Shown here piece by piece: positions 1 to 8,305 of a DNA stretch of 64,000 nucleotides. Source of the DNA: Dactylosporangium aurantiacum (GTDB lineage Bacteria > Actinomycetota > Actinomycetes > Mycobacteriales > Micromonosporaceae); assembly GCF_000716715.1 (NCBI RefSeq), contig NZ_JNYJ01000024.1:124001-188000 (forward strand). The letters are read 5' to 3'. The notes below the pieces were generated by a model, which worked only from the letters and a program-made list of their open reading frames with translations, did no database searches and was not told the DNA's origin. How positions within the stretch are numbered: position 1 is the first letter of the stretch; each line of letters starts with the position of its first letter. Both the position numbers and the translations under genes were made by a program.

Positions 1-30
1 CCCGCCATGGTCAGGCACGGCCAGGCACGG

Positions 31-669
31 TCAGGCGTACAGGCCCTCCAGGACCATGGCGCTGAACTGGCGCGCCACTTCGTCCACGCTCAGCGGGCCG
101 CTGAGGTTGAGCCACTGGTACGCCCACGCGCACATGCCGACCAGGCCGAACGTGGCGATGCGGGCGTCGACGTCCGGGCGGAACACACCCCGGGTGACGC
201 CGTCCTGCACCATCCCGGCGAAGGCCGCCTCGACCAGGTCCCGCTTGCGGGTCACCTCGGCGAACAGCTCCCCGGTCAGGTACCGCCGCTCCTGGTAGAA
301 GATCGTCACGTGGGCCCGGTACTCGGCCACGCTGGTCAGGCTGAACCGGATCAGCTCCCGCACCCGCACCTTCGGGTCGTCGCTGCCGGCCTCGATCTGC
401 TGGATCGCGGTGAGCTGCGCCTCCAGGTACTCCTCCTGGATGTGCCGCAGGAGGTCGTCCTTGCTCTCGAAGTGGTGGTAGAACGCACCCTTCGTCAGCT
501 GCGCGTGCTCCGCGATCTCCTGCACCGACGTGCGGTCGAAGCCGCGCCGCTCGAACAGCTCCAGCGCGCTCGCGATGAGCGACTTGCGGGTGTTCTCCGG
601 GTCGTACCCGTCGGGCCACCGCTGCCGGCGGCGGGTCGACTCCGGGCGGGCGGACGTCGCACGAGCCAT
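31..669 (-). CDS. TetR-family transcriptional regulator
   Basis: The 212-residue protein has the usual TetR/AcrR length and layout. Its N-terminal helix-turn-helix (about residues 25-70) contains FDRTSVQEIAEHAQLTKGAF followed by YHHFESKDDLL, the classic TetR recognition helix and the YxHFxxKxxL signature. The C-terminal half is a helical ligand-binding domain with no recognisable specificity. Proteins of this family usually repress a nearby gene until a small ligand binds. The next gene upstream on this strand is the DUF305 lipoprotein gene; whatever lies beyond position 1 is not visible, so the target is unknown. The start is the ATG that gives a compact N-terminus rich in Arg and Ser; I found no convincing operator in front of it. 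Confidence 0.93.
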   Translation of the reverse strand: MARATSARPESTRRRQRWPDGYDPENTRKSLIASALELFERRGFDRTSVQEIAEHAQLTKGAFYHHFESKDDLLRHIQEEYLEAQLTAIQQIEAGSDDPKVRVRELIRFSLTSVAEYRAHVTIFYQERRYLTGELFAEVTRKRDLVEAAFAGMVQDGVTRGVFRPDVDARIATFGLVGMCAWAYQWLNLSGPLSVDEVARQFSAMVLEGLYA

Positions 670-821
670 TTACGGCCTCCTGTGAATCACTGCGGGACGC
701 CGCAGCCTACCGTCCGGTCGGAAGGTCTCCAGCGGAACCCCTCGGTTTCATCCGCCAGGGTACGGCCCCGGACCCCGGTTCGTGGGGACGGCCGGGAACC
801 GCGACGTCCGGACCGGCGCGG

Positions 822-1460
822 CTACAGCTGGTCGAGCAGCTGCCGCATCGTGGCGATCTCGGCCTGCTGGGTCGTGACGATCCGGCCGGCGAGGGCCTTG
901 ACGTCCTGGTTGGCTCCGTGGGCCAGCTCCACCTTGGCCATCATGACCGCTGCCTGGTGGTGGGCGATCATCTCCCGCAGGAACAGCCGGTCGAAGTCCT
1001 TGCCGGTCGCCGCCCGCAGCTTGGCCATGTCGGCGCCGGACATCATCCCCGGCATCGCCGGCATCCCGCTCGGCATCATGCCGCTCGGCATGCAGCCCGC
1101 GCCGGGGCAGTCAGGCATCGTGGTCGGCTGGCCCTGGGCCGCCAACCAGCTCCGCATCGTCTCGATCTCCGCGTTCTGCTGGGTGCCGATCTGCGCGGCG
1201 AGCCGTTTGATCTGCGGATCGGTCGCCTTCGTCCCGGCGAGCGCGGCCATCTCCACGGCCTGCTGATGGTGCGGGATCATCATCCGCAGGAACGTCGCGT
1301 CGACGTCGTTGAACGCGGAGCCGGCGCTCACGCTGCCATGGGCCGGCGCGACGGGGTCGTGGCCGCCGGCGTCGGCAACACCGCAGGAGCTCAGTGCGAC
1401 GGTGATGGTGAGGACGGCGCCGGCCAGTACGGCACGGCGACCGAGGGTGGCGTACTTCAT
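822..1460 (-). CDS. DUF305 lipoprotein, possible copper-binding
   Basis: A 212-residue exported protein of the DUF305 family. The N-terminus is a lipoprotein signal: RR near residue 8, a hydrophobic core, and the lipobox LSSC with Cys26 as probable lipidation site. Two DUF305 repeats follow, each with the family signature, MMIPHHQQAVEMA in the first and EMIAHHQAAVMMA in the second. A Met-rich linker (MPSGMMPSGMPAMPGMM) lies between them; together with the paired HH motifs it suggests metal, probably copper, binding in the cell envelope, which is inference. I chose the ATG at 1460 because it starts directly at the signal peptide and has GGAAGGG about ten bases upstream; longer readings add a non-conserved Arg-rich stretch. 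Confidence 0.9.
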   Translation of the reverse strand: MKYATLGRRAVLAGAVLTITVALSSCGVADAGGHDPVAPAHGSVSAGSAFNDVDATFLRMMIPHHQQAVEMAALAGTKATDPQIKRLAAQIGTQQNAEIETMRSWLAAQGQPTTMPDCPGAGCMPSGMMPSGMPAMPGMMSGADMAKLRAATGKDFDRLFLREMIAHHQAAVMMAKVELAHGANQDVKALAGRIVTTQQAEIATMRQLLDQL

Positions 1461-1572
1461 GGGCGCACGACCCTTCCGGCTCGATGTGCTGCGTGAAGCT
1501 GCCCCGCCTGCGCCGCGATATGCGAGCGGAACCCACGACGGTCGCGGCGGGTGATCTGCCGGGCGGGCGCGG

Positions 1573-1728
1573 TGCGGGCGGGTCGAGCAGGCCGCCACAG
1601 GTGCGCCGCTCCTCTCCACCGACGTGTTCGACCCGGCGACCGGCCGCTACCGTGAGAGCGACCTCTTCACCGGTGAGGCGGAACTGACCGTGCCGTTCGC
1701 CGTCGAGATGGATCTCGGTCAGTTCTGA
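1573..1728 (+). pseudogene. C-terminal remnant of a Uma2-like (DUF820) endonuclease
   Basis: The intergenic stretch 1461-1788 contains an open frame ending in TGA at 1726-1728. It reads like the last 45-50 residues of a Uma2/DUF820 protein: a Val-Glu-Gln start, an acidic turn with YRESDLF, and the ending LTVPFAVEMDLGQF, matching the usual final strand (PFPVxIDLxxL) of that family. No start codon or PD-(D/E)XK catalytic core lies upstream, so I read it as a decayed gene tail. The family assignment rests on recognising this ending only and could be wrong. Confidence 0.45.
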
Positions 1729-1788
1729 CGGTGCCGCGCTGTCGATGCGGGGCCGCCCGCGCCGCCGTGCTCTGGCAGGATCGGCCGG

Positions 1789-2313
1789 ATGAGATCGCTG
1801 GGGTGGGTGCTCGCCGTCGTCGTGGTCGCGGGGGCAGCCGGGTGCGGTGCGGCGGCCGAGGAAGAGACCGAACGGTTCACGCAGGGCGGCGTCAGCATGG
1901 AGCCGGCGGTCAAGGCCGGGCAGGTCATCACCGTCCGGAAGGTCGGCCGCGGCTACTCGCCCCGGCGCGGCGACGTCGTGCTGTTCCGCGACGCCGGCCC
2001 GCGCTGGGTCGCCACGTCGTCGCCGCTGCTCAAGCGGGTCGTCGCGGTCGGCGGGGAGACGGTCGCCTGCTGCGACGCCGCGGGCAAGGTGACGGTCAAC
2101 GGTGCGCCGCTGGACGAGCCGTACGTGACCCAGGACGCGCCGCTGGACGTGCCGCCGAACCCGCAGTCGTGCGAGTCGCGCCGGTTCGGCCCGGTGGCGG
2201 TGCCGGCCGACGCCGTCTTCGTCCTGGGCGACAACCGCGCGAGGTCGAACGACTCACGGTGCGCCGGCCCGGTGCCGACGGCATCGGTGTTCGCCGTCAT
2301 GACCGGCGGGTGA
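1789..2313 (+). CDS. signal peptidase I-like (S26) protein with lipoprotein-type N-terminus
   Basis: The 174-residue protein carries the S26 signal peptidase boxes in order: the nucleophile region GVSMEPAV (Ser36), the general-base region LLKRVVAVGGETV (Lys82), and the C-terminal GDNRARSNDSR box (148-158). Family members cleave leader peptides on the outer face of the membrane. The N-terminus is unusual: a very short basic start, then a hydrophobic stretch ending AAGC (Cys19), which looks like a lipobox, instead of the usual uncleaved TM anchor. The region between the Lys box and GDN is short, as in minimal Gram-positive enzymes, and contains CC (94-95). It may process a specific substrate rather than bulk exported proteins. 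No obvious partner gene is adjacent. Confidence 0.85.
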   Translation: MRSLGWVLAVVVVAGAAGCGAAAEEETERFTQGGVSMEPAVKAGQVITVRKVGRGYSPRRGDVVLFRDAGPRWVATSSPLLKRVVAVGGETVACCDAAGKVTVNGAPLDEPYVTQDAPLDVPPNPQSCESRRFGPVAVPADAVFVLGDNRARSNDSRCAGPVPTASVFAVMTGG

Positions 2314-2341
2314 CGCGGCACCCCCGTGCACGTCAGCGCCG

Positions 2342-2364
2342 CGGCGGCCGGCGTCCGGCCGCCG
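2342..2364. terminator. intrinsic-type hairpin between convergent genes
   Basis: A perfect 10-bp GC inverted repeat (arms 2342-2351 and 2355-2364, loop cgt) sits between the signal peptidase-like gene reading right and the phosphotransferase gene reading left. There is no T-tract, which is common in actinomycete terminators. It could serve both strands. Confidence 0.5.
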
Positions 2365-2380
2365 GCGTTGCCGTCCGATG

Positions 2381-3181
2381 TCACAGGCCGATGGCGGCGG
2401 CGGCCAGGTCGTACCGCCGGGCCTCGTCCAGCAGGTCGACCGCGGCTCCGGCGGCGGCGCGCTGGTTCGTCGTGGCCATCCGGAACAGCAGCGCACGGGC
2501 CACCGCCGGCGCCGGGACGTCCACCGCGTCCAGCACTGACGCCGGCGCGTCGTGCCAGCACAGCGCGTCGGCCACGACGACACCCTCGGCGTAGGCGGGT
2601 GGGCGCCAGTACGGTGAGATGTCGATGACCGCCGGCGGGAGGCCGGGCGCGAACAGGACGTTGTTCGTCAGGTCGCCGTGCACGAGCTGTGACGGTCCGA
2701 GTGGCTCGAGCGCGCCACGCAGCCGTCGCGCCAGCTCGGTGAACTCGGGTCGGAACGAGACCTCCAGCTCGTCCCAGGCCACCCTGTCCGCGGCTGCCCA
2801 CGGGTCCTGCCGGGCGTCGAGGAAACCGGGGCGCTCGAGCTGGGCGACCGCCCGGTGCAACGCCCGGCCGGCGGCGATGACCTGCCGCCACGTCGACACC
2901 GCCGAGGTGTCCGGTGCGTCGCCTTCCACCCACCGCGTGGCCGACCACCCCGCATGTTCCCACGCGCCGGTACGGGTGCACACCGGCGCGGCGAGACGGA
3001 AGCCGTCGGGCACCACGTCGGCGAGGGCACCGGCCAGCCATCCGTGCAGCGGGCCGGCGTCGGGCTTCAGCACCAGATCGCCGGCCCTCCAGGAGGTGCC
3101 CTGCCCACCGTCGAGCGGCCGCGCCGGCCCCCGGACACCGAACGCCTGCAACACTTCCGGCGGAGGCTGATCACGAGACAC
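2381..3181 (-). CDS. TIGR02569-like phosphotransferase-fold protein
   Basis: About 266 residues in an aminoglycoside-phosphotransferase/choline-kinase-like fold. The catalytic loop is visible as LVHGDLTNNVLF (HGDxxxxN, the Brenner motif) and the metal-binding Asp as AVIDISPYWRPPAYAEG. The N-terminus PPPEVLQAFGV followed by a Gly-rich GGQGTSW nucleotide loop matches the actinobacterial TIGR02569 group, whose substrate is not established. I used the GTG at 3181, which places the start just before PPPEVL as in related proteins. An upstream ATG at 3262 would add a low-complexity extension. The gene is convergent with the signal peptidase-like gene and stands alone. Confidence 0.8.
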   Translation of the reverse strand: MSRDQPPPEVLQAFGVRGPARPLDGGQGTSWRAGDLVLKPDAGPLHGWLAGALADVVPDGFRLAAPVCTRTGAWEHAGWSATRWVEGDAPDTSAVSTWRQVIAAGRALHRAVAQLERPGFLDARQDPWAAADRVAWDELEVSFRPEFTELARRLRGALEPLGPSQLVHGDLTNNVLFAPGLPPAVIDISPYWRPPAYAEGVVVADALCWHDAPASVLDAVDVPAPAVARALLFRMATTNQRAAAGAAVDLLDEARRYDLAAAAIGL

Positions 3182-3328
3182 CCGACCCACCGTAGGAAAC
3201 GCCGGCCGGCCTGTCGAGGCGGATAACCGGGGCCGTGCGGGCGGGCTGCACGCGGAATGCACGCCGGCCGAGCCGGCGGACGCCGCGCTGCGGGCGGCCG
3301 TGGGGGTCGTGGAGACGACCCCGCCGGT

Positions 3329-4153
3329 CTACTTCCTGAGCTTCGGCAGCACGTCCTGGCAGACCTTGAGCAGGCGGGCGATCCGGTCGTCGGCCTTGGT
3401 CGTGACGTCGCCCAGCATGCCGAAGTTGGCCCGCAGCCACAGGTTGTCGTCCCGGGCGATGAGGTACTGACCCAGGTCCTCCTCGACGTAGGAGAACGCG
3501 GCCTGGCCGAGTCCCGGGACGTTGCGGGTCTGGATGCCCTTCTCCTGCGCGTACTTCTGCTGCCCTTCGTACAGCCGCTGGGGGCCGGTGGCGGCGTTCT
3601 GCGCGTCGAAGATGTCGACCTCGATGCGCACCGTGCCGGCGTCGAAGTCGTTCTTGCCGGAGCTGACCCCGATGTCGCAGCTCACGGCCGTGAAGGAGCT
3701 GCCCGGCAACGTGTTGGGCCGCCGCTCGCGCTCCTGCGGGTACGGCTCCTTGAACGGGCTCGTGTCCACCAGCACGCACAGGTCCGGCACGACCTTGTAC
3801 GTGACGGCGCCGCTCGCCGCGCCCGTCGTGCCCGAGCCGCCCGCGGGGGTCGCCGATCCGTCCGAGTCGCGCAGGCTCCTGACCGTGAAGATCGTCACGG
3901 TCGCGCACAGCAGCAGGACCACCGCGAGACCGATCCCGCCCACGAGCAGCCACGTCCGCCGGCCACCACCGGGCGGGGAAGGCGGCGCATAACCCGGCGC
4001 CACGGCCGGCGGGTATCCCGGCGCAACGGCCGGCGGATAGCCCGGGGCGGTGGCCGGCGGATAGCCGGGTGGTGCGGCCGGTGGATAGTTCGGCGCGCCA
4101 GGCTGCGGTGGCCATCCCTCGTGCGGGCCGGACGTGCCCGGTCCTGTCGTCAT
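3329..4153 (-). CDS. Pro-rich single-pass membrane protein with DUF3558-like outer domain
   Basis: The 274-residue protein starts with a cytoplasmic tail of tandem GYPPAVAP octapeptides (about residues 18-60). One transmembrane helix follows (WLLVGGIGLAVVLLLCATVTIF, about 68-88), then a Ser/Gly-rich linker and an extracellular domain with a few Cys residues (VPDLCVLV, VSCDIGV, LLKVCQDV). The outer domain has the length and Cys pattern of DUF3558-type sensor or lipoprotein domains seen in actinomycetes. The ligand or role is unknown. The gene is monocistronic as far as can be seen. Confidence 0.75.
   Translation of the reverse strand: MTTGPGTSGPHEGWPPQPGAPNYPPAAPPGYPPATAPGYPPAVAPGYPPAVAPGYAPPSPPGGGRRTWLLVGGIGLAVVLLLCATVTIFTVRSLRDSDGSATPAGGSGTTGAASGAVTYKVVPDLCVLVDTSPFKEPYPQERERRPNTLPGSSFTAVSCDIGVSSGKNDFDAGTVRIEVDIFDAQNAATGPQRLYEGQQKYAQEKGIQTRNVPGLGQAAFSYVEEDLGQYLIARDDNLWLRANFGMLGDVTTKADDRIARLLKVCQDVLPKLRK
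3984..4100 (-). repeat. 24-bp tandem repeat encoding GYPPAVAP
   Basis: Roughly five imperfect copies of a 24-bp unit (starting at 3984, 4008, 4032, 4056 and 4080) lie inside the Pro-rich membrane protein gene. Each unit encodes one octapeptide GYPPAxAP. Copies differ by a few bases. Copy number could vary between strains by slippage. Confidence 0.8.
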
Positions 4154-4324
4154 CGCGTACCCCCCGTGGTGGTGAACATGGACGTCGCCCCGCCGGTCAT
4201 CGCGCCGGGCGCGCCGACAGCCTGCTGGACCGGGCAGAGATTCGCAAATCGCGATCCCTGCCCGTGGACAGCCGGCGTCGGCGACGACCTCAGCACTCAG
4301 TGAGGGCCCGGCGCCGTGCGGTCG

Positions 4325-5317
4325 TCACGCGCCCACGGAGAGCCAGAACGACGACGGTTGCAGCCGGTCGGTCAGGCCGAGGTCGGCCCACAGGTCGTCG
4401 AACAGGCCGCCGAGCGCCGGGTCGTCGGCGAGGTACGCGTTGGGCAGCTCCACCACGTACCGGCCCTGGTCGGCGAGCAGGAACGCGGCGAGGAGGTACT
4501 GCTCGGAGTACGCCCGCCACCGCCACTGCGGCGGGTAGTCCGCGGGCAGCATGATGTCGTGGATGTGCACCAGCACGCCGGGGCGCAGCCGGGGCAGCAC
4601 CTCGAAGAAGAAGACGGTGACGTCGGAGCCCATGAACGCCCGGTGGGAGCCGTCGAAGAAGACGATGTCGCCGGCCTCGAGGTCGTCGAACCGGCCGAGG
4701 TCGGTGGCTTCCAGGGGTTCGCGGATCACCGTGTCGCACAGCGAGTCGACCTCGGCCCGCGGCGCCGGGTCGATGGAGGTGATGGTGGTGCGCAGCCCGT
4801 GGTCGGTGACGGCGCGGCGGGCGAACTTCGTCGAGTTGCCCGAGCCGATCTCCAGGTAGCGGCGCGGGTTCGTCCGCGCCAGGAACCCGGTGAGCGCGAG
4901 CGCGTCCAGCGGCGGCAGCCAGCCGTTGCGCCAGTAGGGCGTGGGATCGGTCAGCTCGGCCTGTACGGGGATGGCCCGCAGCGAGTCGAGGTGGGCGCGG
5001 AAGCCGGACAGGTGGGCGCGGTAGCGCTCCTCCCCCGCCGCGAACCGGGCGGCGAGGCCCGCGTGCACCGGCCGCCCGTACCCGTAGCGGGGCTGCGGGT
5101 CGCCGAGGTGGTCGACGAACAGAGGGCGGCGCAGCCCGAACGCCGACAGCACCGCGCCGTGCAGGACCGGGTGGCGGTCGAGGTAGCGCACCGGCCGGCG
5201 CAGCAGCGGCAGCGCGTTGAGCAGCTCGATGCCGGAGGAGGTGCTGACGGCGGTGCGGACCCGCCGGCCCCAGCGGCGGACACCGGTGCGGGGGGAAGGC
5301 ACGGACAGGGACGTCAT
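4325..5317 (-). CDS. class I SAM-dependent methyltransferase, last gene of the glycan/lipid operon
   Basis: A 330-residue protein whose second half contains a Rossmann methyltransferase core: YLEIGSGNSTKFA (motif I, SAM-binding loop), then TSIDPAPR, GDIVFFDGSH (motif III region) and RLRPGVLVHIHDIM (motif V region). The FDGSH...HIHDI pattern is typical of the Methyltransf_24 type that acts on sugars or small molecules. The N-terminal 130 residues are not recognisable. The start ATG overlaps the stop of the upstream membrane-protein gene (ATGA at 5314-5317), so it is translationally coupled and is the last cistron of the 11-gene operon. It probably methylates the product of this pathway (inference). 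Confidence 0.85.
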   Translation of the reverse strand: MTSLSVPSPRTGVRRWGRRVRTAVSTSSGIELLNALPLLRRPVRYLDRHPVLHGAVLSAFGLRRPLFVDHLGDPQPRYGYGRPVHAGLAARFAAGEERYRAHLSGFRAHLDSLRAIPVQAELTDPTPYWRNGWLPPLDALALTGFLARTNPRRYLEIGSGNSTKFARRAVTDHGLRTTITSIDPAPRAEVDSLCDTVIREPLEATDLGRFDDLEAGDIVFFDGSHRAFMGSDVTVFFFEVLPRLRPGVLVHIHDIMLPADYPPQWRWRAYSEQYLLAAFLLADQGRYVVELPNAYLADDPALGGLFDDLWADLGLTDRLQPSSFWLSVGA

Positions 5318-6249
5318 GACGGGGTCCTTTCCAGTACGAGCGGAGCGGGGCGGATCACGCCGACCGCGACCAGCACGACCAGGGTGCTGATCGCGTCGAC
5401 GACGGTGATGAGGATGCGGCTCAGCGCCACGACGATGACCAGGGCCGGGCCGGTGAGCAGGGTGGCCAGGGTGAGCCCGAGCACCAGCTCGCGCACGCCG
5501 AGGCCGGACGGGAGCACCAGGGCGAGGACCCCGGCGACCACCGAGAGCGCGAAGCCGCCGATGCCGACGGTGAGGGTGGCGGCCGGGTCGGCGCCGAGCG
5601 CGATGGCCAGGACCGCGACGTGGGTGCCGCTGATCAGCCAGCCCAGCGCCATCAACGCGGTGGCCTTGCTGAGCGCGGCCCGGCCGGGCAGCTGCAGGGT
5701 GGTGTCGCGGCGCAGCAGGCGGGCGCCCAGGCGCAGCGGCAGGCGCAGCGTGCCCGGCGCGACGACCGGAATGGCGGCGGCGGCGAGGACCGGCAGCAGC
5801 AGCCACCACAGCGGGTTGACCGCGACCAGCGCGGGCAGGGCGAGCAGCCCGACGAGGAGCCCGGCCACCACGGCGAGCCCCTGGCTGGCCAGGAACGCCG
5901 CGGCGAGGCGGGCCGGCGGCTCGCCGAGGGACGCGGCCATGCCGGCGTGCGCGACGGCCGGCCAGACCCCGCCGGGGATGTAGCGGGCCAGTCCGGCCAG
6001 GAAGTACACGCGCAGCGCCTCGCGGGTCGGCAGCCGGGTGCCGAGGCCGGCCAGCAGGACCCGCCAGCCGAGCATGCCGGGCACGCCGCCGACGCCGGCG
6101 AGGACCGCGGCGAGCAGGGCGTTGCCGAGCCCGATGGTGCGGATGCCGTCGGCCAGGCCGTGCCGGGCCAGCCACAGCTGGCCGCCGAGGAACAGCACGA
6201 CGAGCACGTACGCGGCGGTGCGCAGCACCTGGAAGATCCGCCGTCTCAT
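5314..6249 (-). CDS. LPG-synthase-TM/UPF0104-like multispanning membrane protein
   Basis: The 311-residue protein is almost entirely hydrophobic, with about eight transmembrane segments. It has the signatures of the lysylphosphatidylglycerol synthase transmembrane-domain family: YIPGGVWPAVAHAG near residue 95, GWLISGTHVAVLAIALG, and LVLPSGLGVRELVLGLTLA near the end. Members include the flippase half of MprF and AglD-like proteins linked to dolichol- or polyprenol-linked glycans. Between glycosyltransferases and a UbiA-type prenyl enzyme, a role in moving a lipid-linked product across the membrane is a reasonable inference. Start and stop overlap both neighbours by four bases. Confidence 0.88.
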   Translation of the reverse strand: MRRRIFQVLRTAAYVLVVLFLGGQLWLARHGLADGIRTIGLGNALLAAVLAGVGGVPGMLGWRVLLAGLGTRLPTREALRVYFLAGLARYIPGGVWPAVAHAGMAASLGEPPARLAAAFLASQGLAVVAGLLVGLLALPALVAVNPLWWLLLPVLAAAAIPVVAPGTLRLPLRLGARLLRRDTTLQLPGRAALSKATALMALGWLISGTHVAVLAIALGADPAATLTVGIGGFALSVVAGVLALVLPSGLGVRELVLGLTLATLLTGPALVIVVALSRILITVVDAISTLVVLVAVGVIRPAPLVLERTPS

Positions 6250-7304
6250 CGGGCACCCCGCACGGTGAGCTCGATGCGTTGCAGGTCGTGGTCGGACATG
6301 CCGAGCGGGTCGACGAACTCGTCGCGCCGCACCGTCACCTGGTCCGAGGTGAACGCCCAGTCGAGGCGCCACAGATCGACCGGCCAGTAGGAGCGCCACG
6401 AGGCCGGGTACAGGCTGCGGTTGGCGTCGGCCGCGTCGTTGAGGCCGCTGAACCGGCGCAGGTCGCCCATCGCGGGGCTGGTGTTGAAGTCGCCGGCGAC
6501 GACGACCGGGTGGCGGTTGCCCCGCACGTCGCGCTCCAGTGCGGTGTACTGCCGCTGCCGGGCGTCGAAGCGCAGCCGCAGCTGCTGGCGGAAGCGGGCC
6601 GACAGCGGGTTGACCAGGTCCAGCGGGATCGGCATGTGCACGTTGTAGAGCGACACCGTCTCCTCGCCGGCGGTCACGTCCACGCGCAGCGACTTGACCT
6701 GCTCGTACACCTGCCGCCAGGTGCTGCCGGCGGCCGGCTCGGCGGGCAGGGCGACGACCTGCCGGACCGGCAGCCGGGTGAGCGTCAGCAGCTCGCCGCG
6801 CTCGATCGCGGTGTAGCCGGGGAAGTCGCCGGGGCGCAGGCCGTGCTCCTCGTACTCCTGCAGCAGGTACACGTCGGCGTCCTGGGCACGCAGGAACGCG
6901 AGGAAGCGCGCCGGGTCGTCCCAGGCGTCCCACACCTCCGCGTTCCACGACACGACCGTGAGCGGGGTGCCGGCGCCCCGCCCCGGCGCCGGCAGCAGCG
7001 CCGCCGGGTTGAGGCCGGCCTGGGCGCCGCCGACGACCAGACCGACCAGGGCGACCAGCAGCTGCCGCCGGCCGAGCCGCAGCGCGGCGACGCAGGCCGT
7101 GACGGCCGCCGGTACGAGCGCGAACACCAGCGGCGGCAGCAGGTCCGGCAGCAGCCACGGCCACCAGCGCCCGCTCAGCACCGCGTTCAGCACGGCGAAC
7201 ACCAGCCAGGCGACGCTCAGGGCCACGACCAGGCGCCGCCGCCGCGGACCGGCCGGCCGGGCGAGCGCCGGCGCCGGCGCCGGCGCGACGAGGGTCGCGG
7301 TCAT
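6246..7304 (-). CDS. membrane-anchored endonuclease/exonuclease/phosphatase-fold protein (second copy)
   Basis: A 352-residue EEP-fold protein. Three hydrophobic segments occupy about residues 25-110; the second carries SGRWWPWLLPDLLPPLVF, nearly the same as in the paralogue at 9294-10376. The catalytic domain follows: VVSWNAEVW (Asn of the metal site), DADVYLLQEY (metal-binding Glu), SLYNVHMPIP, VVVAGDFNTSP (Asp/Asn) and DPLGMSDHDLQ (catalytic SDH). Such domains hydrolyse phosphodiesters or phosphomonoesters, including lipid phosphates. The topology places it at the membrane, possibly outside, where it could act on a polyprenyl- or sugar-phosphate. ATGA overlaps couple it to both neighbours. 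Confidence 0.88.
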   Translation of the reverse strand: MTATLVAPAPAPALARPAGPRRRRLVVALSVAWLVFAVLNAVLSGRWWPWLLPDLLPPLVFALVPAAVTACVAALRLGRRQLLVALVGLVVGGAQAGLNPAALLPAPGRGAGTPLTVVSWNAEVWDAWDDPARFLAFLRAQDADVYLLQEYEEHGLRPGDFPGYTAIERGELLTLTRLPVRQVVALPAEPAAGSTWRQVYEQVKSLRVDVTAGEETVSLYNVHMPIPLDLVNPLSARFRQQLRLRFDARQRQYTALERDVRGNRHPVVVAGDFNTSPAMGDLRRFSGLNDAADANRSLYPASWRSYWPVDLWRLDWAFTSDQVTVRRDEFVDPLGMSDHDLQRIELTVRGAR

Positions 7305-8305
7305 GTCGCGAGCCCGGTGTACAGGCGCCGGAAGCGCGTGGAGGTGACCCACTGCGCCAGGCCGACGGCGATCCCGGCCGCGGTGGTCAGGTTCACCAGG
7401 TAGTGCAGCGCGACGACGGCGGCGGCGAAGCCGGGCCCCCGGTGGCGCAGGGCGGCGCCGAAGAAGCGGCGTTCGCCGAGGTACCAGGCGGCGAAGAAGG
7501 CCAGCGGGAGCAGCGCACCGACCGCGCCGAGCAGCGCCGGTGCCGGCGCGGCGGCCAGGGCGAGCGCCGCGGCGAGGCAGCCGCCGGACTGCTGGCTGGT
7601 CGCGACCTGGGCGACCCGGCTGCGGTCGAGGAAGAACGGGATGTGCAGCCGGGTGCGGTGGAACACCTTGCGCAGCACGATGCGCAGCGTCGGGTCGTTG
7701 TCGTGCTTGCCGCGCACCGCCGGGCTGAGCAGCATCCGGTGCCGCGCGCCCAGCCGCCGGCCGAAGTCGGCGCCCTCCGTCTCGCGCAGATGCGGCAGGA
7801 ACCCGCCGACCTCGGCGTACACGATGGCGGGGATGGCCATGATCGCGGTCGGGACGAAGTCGTGCAGCTCGCCGGCGGCGGCCTCCAGCCAGTAGTACTG
7901 GTGGAAGTTGCGGTACCGCTCGACGACCCCGGCGACGATGAGCGGCTCCGGCTCGTACAGGCCGGCGACGACGCCGGTGCTCGGGTCCGCCCGCAGCGCG
8001 GCGACGGCGTTGGCGACCGCGTCGGGGTGCATGGCGACGTCGGAGTCGACGAAGACGAGGATCTCCCCGGACGCCTCGGCCGCGCCGAGGTTGCGGGCGA
8101 CGGCGACGCCGCCGTTGACGCCGGTGGACACGACCCGCGCGCCGAGCGCCCGGACGACCTCGACGGAGTCGTCGGTGCTGCAGTCGTCGACGACGAGGAT
8201 CTCGATCGGCTGGTACGTCTGCCGTTGCGCGGCCTGCACGCACAGGCCGATCGTGGTGCCGTAGTTGTAGTTGGGGATGATCACGGTGACGAGTGGGTCG
8301 GTCAT
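7301..8305 (-). CDS. GT2 family glycosyltransferase
   Basis: A 334-residue family 2 glycosyltransferase. The N-terminal GT-A domain begins PLVTVIIPNYNYGTTI, with EILVVDDCSTDDS (nucleotide-binding Asp) and EILVFVDSDVAMH (DxD, metal/sugar-nucleotide site). The C-terminal third has two or three hydrophobic helices that anchor it to the membrane. It shares the STDDSV stretch and overall plan with the GT2 genes at 8302 and 10373, so the three are paralogues. It overlaps both neighbours by four bases. Substrate is unknown; a polyprenyl- or lipid-linked acceptor fits the neighbourhood. Confidence 0.92.
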   Translation of the reverse strand: MTDPLVTVIIPNYNYGTTIGLCVQAAQRQTYQPIEILVVDDCSTDDSVEVVRALGARVVSTGVNGGVAVARNLGAAEASGEILVFVDSDVAMHPDAVANAVAALRADPSTGVVAGLYEPEPLIVAGVVERYRNFHQYYWLEAAAGELHDFVPTAIMAIPAIVYAEVGGFLPHLRETEGADFGRRLGARHRMLLSPAVRGKHDNDPTLRIVLRKVFHRTRLHIPFFLDRSRVAQVATSQQSGGCLAAALALAAAPAPALLGAVGALLPLAFFAAWYLGERRFFGAALRHRGPGFAAAVVALHYLVNLTTAAGIAVGLAQWVTSTRFRRLYTGLAT

